Source: Cricetibacter osteomyelitidis (lineage in GTDB: Bacteria > Pseudomonadota > Gammaproteobacteria > Enterobacterales > Pasteurellaceae). From it: a stretch of DNA of 64,000 nt. Shown here piece by piece: positions 56,432-64,000 of this stretch. The DNA lies in the NCBI RefSeq assembly GCF_004340985.1, contig NZ_SLYB01000013.1, forward strand, positions 1-64,000, in the 5' to 3' direction. The notes below the pieces were generated by a model. It saw only the letters and a program-made list of their open reading frames with translations. It made no database searches and was not told the DNA's origin. Position 1 is the stretch's first letter. The number at the start of each line of letters is the position of its first letter. The position numbers and the translations under genes were made by a program.

Positions 56432-58180
56432 ATGAAACAATTTTCTTTCATGGCCGCATTATTAGGCGCCATTTCCCCCTTACTGTATGCCGCCGAACCG
56501 GAGATTTCCGCGCTTAATCGCCTTGATGCCGCTCAGCAACAACGCCAAACCGAGCAAATTCAGCACCAAGCCTAACAATTTAGTCCGCACACCGATGTGC
56601 GTATGGATGTATCGACAGAAAAAATTACTGCATTGCCTGCCAATGAATCACCTTGTTACCCTATCCATCAAATTTTGCTTTCCGATTATTCAACTGACAA
56701 AACACTCAAACCAAGCCAATTTTACCGGGCACTCAATAAAGCCATCTATCAATTAAAATTAAAACTGCCACATTGTTTCGGTGGTGAGGGCTTGGGTGTG
56801 TTGATGAAGCAAATCCAAAATAATATTATTGAGCGAGGTTATGTCACCACGCGTGTAGTTGCCGGTGAACAGGATTTAACTCAAGGTGTGTTTCATTTAA
56901 CCGTTATTCCGGGCAAAGTAAGACATACCATTGTGGCGGATGCCAGCCGTGTGCCGTGGTTTAGCAAACTCACTGCCAAAACCGCCACAACATTTTCTCA
57001 AGGTGATGTGCTCAATGTACGAGACATTGAACAAAGTTTAGAAAATCTCAAACGTGTTCCTACCGCTGATGCCAATATTGAAATCCTGCCGTCTGAAAAC
57101 AGTGAACAAGTAGGCGAAAGCGATATTAAAATTACCTATCAACAACGCTTTCCTTTTCGCCTGAATTTAAGTCTGGACGATTCCGGTTCAAAATCTACCG
57201 GCAAATGGCAAGGCTCCGCTGTGCTATCATGGGATAATTTATTTTCAGCCAATGACTTATTTTACGGCAGCTTCACGCATAGTTTAAAACGTCATACCGA
57301 TGATGACGGTCGTCGAGCCACACAAAATTACGGCTTCAATTATTCTATCCCCTTTGGTTACTGGACACTCTCCGCTTCCCTGTATAAAACACGTTATCAC
57401 CAAGAGGTCTTTGCTGCCTTTAATAACAGCTATATTTATGCCGGTCGCAGTGAATATACCAACGTCAATCTGGCTTATTTGCTCTACCGTGATGCTGTGC
57501 GTAAAACCACCGTTTCCGGCGGATTTTGGTCTCGTCATTCACAAAATTATATTGATGATGCGGAAATCGACGTACAACGCCGTCGTATGGCAGGTTGGCA
57601 GCTAAACCTTAGCCATATTGAATATATTGATACGGCAACACTTAAACTTTCCGGCGGTTTTAAATGGGGAACCGGTGCTCGTCGTGCAATGTCGGCACCT
57701 GAGGAACGTGAGGGCAAAGGGACCTCACGCCCACAAATTTTCACTGTCGCTATTGAGTTCAATTATCCCTTTAATATCGGTAATCAACCTTGGGTATTTA
57801 ATACGGATTGGTCTGCACAGTGGAATAAAACTGCGCTGATTCAGCAAGATAGGTTTAGCATTGGTGGGCGTTATACCGTACGTGGTTTTGATGGTGAACT
57901 CACCCTTTCCGGTGAACGTGGTTGGCTGTGGCGTAATGAACTCAGTTGGAATGTGGCAAATAAAGGACAATGGATTTATTTCGCCTTAGACGGTGGTCGA
58001 GTGATGGGGCGTGATGAGGATATGCGGCTTGGCCATCACTTAATGGGTGCTGCCCTTGGCTTACGTGGCGGTTGGAAACATATTTATTATGACGTCTTTA
58101 TCGGTCGCCCTATCAGTAAACCGAGTGGATTTAGAACGTCCAATACAGTCACCGGTTTTAATATCGGCATTAATTTTTAA
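56432..58180 (+). pseudogene. TpsB/CdiB-type outer-membrane transporter, interrupted by an in-frame stop
   Basis: The gene for the outer-membrane partner of a two-partner secretion system, 582 codons in one frame. ATG 56432 opens a signal peptide (MKQFSFMAALLGAISPLLYA) and the plug helix region (SALNRLDAAQQQRQTEQI). A TAA at 56573-56575 interrupts the frame at codon 48. Reading then continues for 535 codons without a break: POTRA domains (CFGGEGLGVLMKQIQNNIIERGYV region), a 16-strand barrel, the conserved VRGF loop motif at 57878-57889, and the C-terminal NIGINF. A later in-frame ATG (56597) would give a protein without signal peptide. Unless the stop is read through or is a sequencing error, the transporter is inactive. 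The tpsA gene starts 28 bases downstream. Confidence 0.85.
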
Positions 58181-58207
58181 TTAACTTTTAAATAAAAAGA
58201 GTTTTTT

Positions 58208-61200
58208 ATGAATAAACAATGCTTTCGTGTGATTTTCAGCAAAACACGGCAACGCTTAATCGTCACATCCGAATTAGCAAAATCGGCAGATAAATCAACA
58301 TCCCCACAAAGTGCGGTCAATTCTGACATTGTTTTTGCCACCTTAAAACCGTTAGCATTCAGTTTATTCTGTGCCTTGGGCTTCGTGACCTTTTCCGCCT
58401 CTGCCCTTTCCGATACCTTAATCATTAAAGCCGACCCGAATGCCCGTAAAAATCAGCAACCTATCGTATTACAAACCGCAAACGGTCTTCCGCAGGTCAA
58501 TATTCAAACGCCGAATGAAAAAGGCTTATCCCATAATAAATACCGGGATTTTAATGTGGACACCAAAGGTGCCATTTTAAATAACAGTTACAACGCCACC
58601 AAAACCCAACAAGCCGGGCTGGTACAAAGTAATCCTTATCTTGCCCGCGGTGAAGCCAAGGTGATTTTAAATGAAGTCACCTCCACCAATCCGAGCCGGC
58701 TTAAAGGCTATCTGGAAGTGGCAGGGAAAAAAGCCGAAGTGATTATTGCCAACCCGAACGGACTACATTGCGACGGCTGCGGCACCATTAATGCCACTCG
58801 CTCAACGCTAACCACCGGTAAGCCACAGATTAAAGACGGTCGGGTGGACGGTTTCAAGGTTGAAAAAGGCAAAGTGAAAATCAGCGGCAAAGGCTTGGAT
58901 AACAGTCGCGTGGATTACACCGATATTTTAGCCCGTGAAGCCGAAATCAATGCCGGCGTATGGGCTGGTAAAAAGCTCAATGTGGTAACCGGAGCCAACA
59001 AGGTGAAACAAGCAGATATTGCTCAAGCCGACAGTGATTTAACCATCACCCGTATTGATGCAAAAAAACTCGCTGAAAACACACCGCACTTTGCCCTTGA
59101 TGTGAGCGAGCTGGGCGGGATGTATGCCGGCAAAATTCACTTGGTGGGTACAGAACAAGGCTTAGGTGTACGCAATGCGGGACATATCGGGGCGAGTCAC
59201 GACAGGCTTACGATTGATGCTCAAGGTAAAATCGTCAACACCGGTACATTAAACGCTCAACAACAAATTTCGCTGAAAACCCCAAAAAACATTGAAAACA
59301 CCGGGCGTATTGAAGCAAAAACACAGAATGTTGAATTGCAATCTCACGCGAATATTACGCAAAACGGCAGTGTGATTGCACGCATCGGCAAAGTCAAGGC
59401 AACCGCTAAAAACACCCTTAGCCAACACGGGGAAACCGTGGCAAAAGGCAACATCAGCTATAAAGCTGCTGAAGTAACATCAACACAATCCTCACTGATT
59501 GCCGCCGGTGTGACCACTACCCCAACCGCCCATGGCGAAACCCGTCAATTAGACAGCCAAACCGCACAAGGCGCAAATATTGATATTCAGGCAGACAAGA
59601 CTACACAACTTGCCGGTCGGAATATTGCCTCTGGAAAGCTCAATATTGCTGCGCAATCTGTCAATTTAGATAACAGCAAAAATAATGCCTATGATATTGC
59701 GATTCAGGCAAAATCCGGTGATGTACAAGCAAACCACGCTCAGTTAAGTGCGGTGGAAAATCTGCAGATTTCTACACCTCAAACCCTGTCAACGCAACAC
59801 AGTCAACTGACGGCAAACCGTATTCAAACCTCACAACAAGATTTAAATACACAACATGCGGTGTGGCTGCAATCAGGCACCGATGAATTTAATTTAAATG
59901 CACGTTCTATTCAAAATCAAGGCGGTACATTGAGTACGGGCGGTAATTTTAATCTGAATGCTGAAAATGTGGATAATACTGATGGACAATTCATTGCCGG
60001 ACGTAGTCTTAATATTCATACAACGGGCGAATTTAATTCCACGCAAGGCACTTTATTTGCCAATAACACACTTAAATTACAAACCGCTCAATTAACCAAT
60101 ACCAATGGTCTTATTAAAAGCATTGGCAATATGCATATTGATACCGGCAATCACAACCTACTCAATCAGCAAACCAATACAAATAGTGATACACAAAAAG
60201 GTATTATTGCTTTAGGTAATTTAGTCATTAATAGTGCAACATTGCATAATACGCAAGGTAAAATTGCGACGGCACAAAATTTAACTGTCAACGCCCAGGC
60301 ACTGACAAATACCCAAGGTGTAATTAATGCGCAACAACAAGCCACAATTCAAGCAGCACAAATAGATAACCAACGCGGTACGATTTGGGGGGCAAATACA
60401 CATCTCAATGCGACCACAATTAATAACCAGAAAAACGGTCAAACAGGTTCATTGATTGGTGCAACGGATACATTAACTGTGACTGTAGCACAGCTGAATA
60501 ACCAACAAACTGTGGCAACCGATACTAAGCCGACACAAGGGTTACAAGCTAAAAATATTCAACTAAATGCGGATACATTAAATAATCAACAAGGCGGCAT
60601 TTATGCCACAAATACCATTTCTGCCGCAATTAAAAATCAGCTTAATAACCAGGCTGGTGAATTTTTGGCAAGAAAAACCGTTCAGATTCATTCACAAACT
60701 GATCATTTAATGGTTGATAACCAAGATGGCACGATTGAGGCTGGTCAACAACTGAGTTTAAAAGCAAAAACCTTACAACATGAAGGCACGATCAAAACAC
60801 AAGGGGATGCGGAAATCGCACTCACGGATAGTTTCACATTAAATCGGGCTTTCCAGGTTGGCAATAATTTGATTTTTAGCACACAGGGCGATTTGCTCAA
60901 TAACGTCAAACAAGTGGTAGGTAATCAAGCCTTATTTACTGCAAAGAATTTGATTAATCATGCCAATGCAGAAATTTCATCAAATCGCACATTAATTAAT
61001 ACGGAGACTGTCACTAACTACGGGTTATTAGACGGCACAGAAAATATCATCAAAACCGGCACATTAAATAATATTGCTACCGGTCGAATTTATGGTGATC
61101 ATTTAGCCATTCAAGCTGATAACCTTAATAATCTCAATAATGATGAAAAATCCGCTACGATTGCGGCTCGTAAGCGTTTAGATTTAGGTGTAGGTATATT

Positions 61201-64000
61201 AACCAATCAAGATCATAGCCTAATATTCAGTATTGGCGATATTGCCGTTGGCGGTCAATTAAATGAGCAAAATCAAGCGACCGGCCATGCCAAATTAGTG
61301 GATAACGGTAGTGCCACCATTGAAGCGTTAGGTAATGGTGATATTAAAACGCAGCGATTATTTAATCATGATCTCCATTTAAAACTGGGGGAATATCACA
61401 CGAATGAGCGCATTATTGAATATGCACCGTCAAAAACTTCAACACGTTATGTTTTACAGAATGGTCAAGGTAAACAAGGACATTTTGATCTAAAAAATAA
61501 CAGTAAAAGAGACTCTAACTCTTATTTGATTTTAAAAGACGGTAAAAGAATCGCTTCTCGTTATTGGACAACGTGGAATTATAACCGCCATACCGTTACA
61601 AGTACGATCGAATATCGTGATCCGGCTAAAATTCTGATCGGTGGTGATTTATCGCTTTCAGGCTCAAATTTAGAAAATAACGCTTCTACCCTATCCATCG
61701 GTAAAACGCTATTATTAGGCGATAGTATTTTTACTCGTAATGAAAATAACAGCGATTTAACTGCCGGTGGGATTACCTTAAAAAATATTGATATTCAAGG
61801 TAACATCGATATTACTGATACAGGTAAATGGGAAAGTTTTGGAAAAGAGCGTCACCGTTATGGTGCCAGAGGCAAAAAACGCTGGGCGGTTTATGGCAAA
61901 GGGTCAGGCAATATAAATGACATACATCCAACAGAACATTTCACGTTTAATAAAGTATTAAATGATATTGGCAATGAAATCGTCGGCACAAATACCACGA
62001 TTGATAGCCAATCAAATTCAGCACCTGTGACATTAACCCTCCCGACTGTAAGTGCGGTCATATCCGGACAAGTTTCAGCAAATCACACTGAAAACTTAGC
62101 CGACGGTACTCAACCGATAATCAAGACCCATTTGGCAGAAATCACCTTGCCTAAAGCCAGCCTGTATCAAATTAATCCGGAGGCACCAAATGGCTATGTG
62201 GTCGAAACGGACAGCCAATTTACCGACCGCAAACGCTGGCTTAGTTCTGATTATATGTTTAATGCCTTGCGTTACGACCATAACAATGTACAAAAACGCC
62301 TTGGTGACGGCTTCTATGAACAGCGTTTAGTAAATGAACAAATCAACCAGCTTACCGGTCGCCGCTTTTTAGATAATTACAGTTCGGACTTTGAACAATA
62401 TAAAGCCCTGATGGATAGCGGTGTTTATTATGCGGATAAATTTAAGCTGACACCAGGTGTGGGATTAACCGCTGAACAAATGGCAGAACTGACTTCCGAT
62501 ATGGTGTGGTTGGTTAATAAAGAAGTCACACTACCAAGCGGTAAAACCTTAACGGTATTAACACCGCAAGTGTATCTCGTGGCTCGCAATTTTGATGTCA
62601 CCACCCAAGGTGCATTAATTTCCGCTCGGGAAATTGTGGGCAATATTAACGGTAATATTACCAATACAGGCATGATTGCAGGACGGGATTTAACTGCACT
62701 TTCAGCCAATAATATTACTAATAACGGCGTGGTATTAGGTAATACTGTCAATTTGAGTGCCGAGCAAACGTTAGTAAATCTCGGAGGTAAAATTCAAGCC
62801 TTAGATTCCGCTACGCTTATTGGTAAGCAAGGGATTGAAATCGCCAGCCAAACAAGTAGCGCCGAAAATCACGACATATTCGGTAATGCCTTTGCTCATA
62901 CGAATATTGACCGCCGTGCTGACATTGATGTGAACGGTAAATTGACGATTTTCAGCCCGAAAGATGTGGTATTGAAAGCCGCCAATGTGAATGCCGATGT
63001 GATTCATATTCAAGGGCATAATGTTGAACTCGGTACGGTTAGTACTGCCAATAAACAGCATTATAATGCCGATGCGGATAACTACTACCGCTTAGACCAA
63101 ACACAGGAAATTAGCAGTCATCTCAAGGCTAAAAATGATGTGAACATTATTAGTGAAAATCACACCGCACTTCGCCAGGCAAGTGTACATAGCGATAACG
63201 GCACCGTTGCCATCGGTTCAATCAATGGCGATGTGCAAATTCAGGAAGGACGTAGTCAAGAGCAGCTTTCTTTCGGTGCAAAAAGTACACATAACGGCAT
63301 GCTACAAACAACCATAACGGTTAGCAAACATGACCATGCCTATGACGTTGCTCAAGGTTCAACGATTGACGGTAATAATGTCTTATTACAAGCAAATAAA
63401 GGCAATATGACCATCCAAGGTTCAAATGTTGTTGCTGAAAATAATCTCACCGCAACAGCGAAAAATATCAACATTCAAGAAGCGGAAAATCGTCTTTTTG
63501 AACAGGATTTTGAGAAAACCAAAAAATCAGGCTTAATGGGCGGTGGTGGATTTGGTTTTAGTATCGGGCAGCGTAAACTCACTACCGAAACCGACCAAAC
63601 CAAATATACCGCAACACAAAGTCAGGTGGGCAGTTTAAGCGGTAATACTACTCTACTGGCAAATGAAAACTACCGCCAAAGTGCGAGCAGCGTAACCGCT
63701 GTTGATGGTGATGTGACTATTCAGGCACAACATGTGGATGTGTTAGCGGCAAGTGATAAATATAAAACCAATTATAAACAGACATATGAAAAGAAAGGGC
63801 TGACTATTGCTATCAACACACCGATTCAAACCGCAATTAACGCCGTAAAAAGCGTTACCGAAGCGGTTAAAACCGTCGGTGAAAGCAAAGATGACCGTAT
63901 TAATGCCATGGCAGCAGCCAATGCCGGCTGGGGCGCATACCGAGCCGGACAAACCTTAGGTAAAGTAGGTCAAGAGCTTGGCGAATTAATGCAAAATGGT
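58208..64000 (+). CDS. Large CdiA/FHA-like exoprotein of a two-partner secretion system (3' end outside window)
   Basis: A hemagglutinin-type secreted protein, at least 1931 aa, open to the window edge. An extended signal peptide (MNKQCFRVIFSKTRQRLIVT..., ESPR type) leads to a hydrophobic stretch cut near TFSASA (residue 66). The TPS secretion domain follows (about 67-310), with NPNG at 182-185 and a CDGC pair (188-191). FHA repeats fill about 310-1240. A block WLSSDYM (1344-1350), RLGDGFYEQRLVNEQI and LTGRRFLDNY resembles the central region of CdiA proteins. A second repeat region contains KKSGLMGGGGFGFSIG (about 1770). CdiA-like proteins deliver a C-terminal toxin to neighbours; that part and an immunity gene would be to the right. 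Its transporter gene has a nonsense codon. Confidence 0.9.
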   Translation, partial: MNKQCFRVIFSKTRQRLIVTSELAKSADKSTSPQSAVNSDIVFATLKPLAFSLFCALGFVTFSASALSDTLIIKADPNARKNQQPIVLQTANGLPQVNIQTPNEKGLSHNKYRDFNVDTKGAILNNSYNATKTQQAGLVQSNPYLARGEAKVILNEVTSTNPSRLKGYLEVAGKKAEVIIANPNGLHCDGCGTINATRSTLTTGKPQIKDGRVDGFKVEKGKVKISGKGLDNSRVDYTDILAREAEINAGVWAGKKLNVVTGANKVKQADIAQADSDLTITRIDAKKLAENTPHFALDVSELGGMYAGKIHLVGTEQGLGVRNAGHIGASHDRLTIDAQGKIVNTGTLNAQQQISLKTPKNIENTGRIEAKTQNVELQSHANITQNGSVIARIGKVKATAKNTLSQHGETVAKGNISYKAAEVTSTQSSLIAAGVTTTPTAHGETRQLDSQTAQGANIDIQADKTTQLAGRNIASGKLNIAAQSVNLDNSKNNAYDIAIQAKSGDVQANHAQLSAVENLQISTPQTLSTQHSQLTANRIQTSQQDLNTQHAVWLQSGTDEFNLNARSIQNQGGTLSTGGNFNLNAENVDNTDGQFIAGRSLNIHTTGEFNSTQGTLFANNTLKLQTAQLTNTNGLIKSIGNMHIDTGNHNLLNQQTNTNSDTQKGIIALGNLVINSATLHNTQGKIATAQNLTVNAQALTNTQGVINAQQQATIQAAQIDNQRGTIWGANTHLNATTINNQKNGQTGSLIGATDTLTVTVAQLNNQQTVATDTKPTQGLQAKNIQLNADTLNNQQGGIYATNTISAAIKNQLNNQAGEFLARKTVQIHSQTDHLMVDNQDGTIEAGQQLSLKAKTLQHEGTIKTQGDAEIALTDSFTLNRAFQVGNNLIFSTQGDLLNNVKQVVGNQALFTAKNLINHANAEISSNRTLINTETVTNYGLLDGTENIIKTGTLNNIATGRIYGDHLAIQADNLNNLNNDEKSATIAARKRLDLGVGILTNQDHSLIFSIGDIAVGGQLNEQNQATGHAKLVDNGSATIEALGNGDIKTQRLFNHDLHLKLGEYHTNERIIEYAPSKTSTRYVLQNGQGKQGHFDLKNNSKRDSNSYLILKDGKRIASRYWTTWNYNRHTVTSTIEYRDPAKILIGGDLSLSGSNLENNASTLSIGKTLLLGDSIFTRNENNSDLTAGGITLKNIDIQGNIDITDTGKWESFGKERHRYGARGKKRWAVYGKGSGNINDIHPTEHFTFNKVLNDIGNEIVGTNTTIDSQSNSAPVTLTLPTVSAVISGQVSANHTENLADGTQPIIKTHLAEITLPKASLYQINPEAPNGYVVETDSQFTDRKRWLSSDYMFNALRYDHNNVQKRLGDGFYEQRLVNEQINQLTGRRFLDNYSSDFEQYKALMDSGVYYADKFKLTPGVGLTAEQMAELTSDMVWLVNKEVTLPSGKTLTVLTPQVYLVARNFDVTTQGALISAREIVGNINGNITNTGMIAGRDLTALSANNITNNGVVLGNTVNLSAEQTLVNLGGKIQALDSATLIGKQGIEIASQTSSAENHDIFGNAFAHTNIDRRADIDVNGKLTIFSPKDVVLKAANVNADVIHIQGHNVELGTVSTANKQHYNADADNYYRLDQTQEISSHLKAKNDVNIISENHTALRQASVHSDNGTVAIGSINGDVQIQEGRSQEQLSFGAKSTHNGMLQTTITVSKHDHAYDVAQGSTIDGNNVLLQANKGNMTIQGSNVVAENNLTATAKNINIQEAENRLFEQDFEKTKKSGLMGGGGFGFSIGQRKLTTETDQTKYTATQSQVGSLSGNTTLLANENYRQSASSVTAVDGDVTIQAQHVDVLAASDKYKTNYKQTYEKKGLTIAINTPIQTAINAVKSVTEAVKTVGESKDDRINAMAAANAGWGAYRAGQTLGKVGQELGELMQNG

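Overview
The window is chromosomal DNA of a Pasteurellaceae bacterium. Dozens of copies of the Haemophilus-type DNA uptake signal (AAGTGCGGT and its complement) lie inside genes, between them and in terminators. Gene content also fits: ilvGMD, narQ-napFDAGHBC, zapA-6S RNA-fau, and no rpoS beside nlpD. Base composition and the aryl-polyene-type cluster would suit Aggregatibacter or a near relative, but that genus call is inference.

Left third (1-20,100). A branched-chain amino acid operon (ilvG-ilvM-ilvD, minus strand) is followed by a YigL-type HAD phosphatase and a CrcB fluoride channel. Next come a small conserved protein, enolase and CTP synthase. A TonB-dependent receptor sits behind a near-consensus Fur box. 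After a GNAT acetyltransferase, the nitrate sensor narQ faces a complete periplasmic nitrate reductase operon, napFDAGHBC.

Middle (20,100-34,300). ftsB-ispD-ispF-truD-surE-nlpD keeps the enterobacterial order, but a DedA-type gene replaces pcm and rpoS is absent. A very small lipoprotein gene that resembles the NlpD N-terminus precedes nlpD. Then come an isoprenylcysteine methyltransferase-like protein, a MarC protein, a BetT-type transporter, tag, lptD, ygfB, zapA, 6S RNA, fau and a small lipoprotein on the minus strand.

The accessory centrepiece (34,494-49,612) is an unbroken plus-strand run of 17 genes with aryl polyene (APE) cluster architecture: a chain-length-factor-like ketosynthase, two carrier proteins, an acyl-activating enzyme fused to a dehydratase, two acyltransferases, a glycosyltransferase, a thioesterase, a LolA-like carrier, an MMPL exporter, an FAD enzyme, two lipoproteins, two ketosynthases, a dehydratase and a ketoreductase. 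Together they would build a polyunsaturated aryl chain on ACP, couple it to a lipid and move it to the outer membrane. No starter-unit enzyme (ammonia lyase, chorismate lyase) or methyltransferase is present.

Right third. After a DppA/HbpA-type binding protein, an EamA transporter-mobB-MFS operon, yrdD, tsaC and aroE, there is a degenerate tRNA-Cys relic. It is followed by a two-partner secretion locus. The outer-membrane transporter gene (tpsB) carries an in-frame TAA after codon 47. The large CdiA/FHA-like exoprotein gene (tpsA) stays open for 1931 codons to the window edge, so its C-terminus, where a toxin and then an immunity gene would be expected, lies outside.
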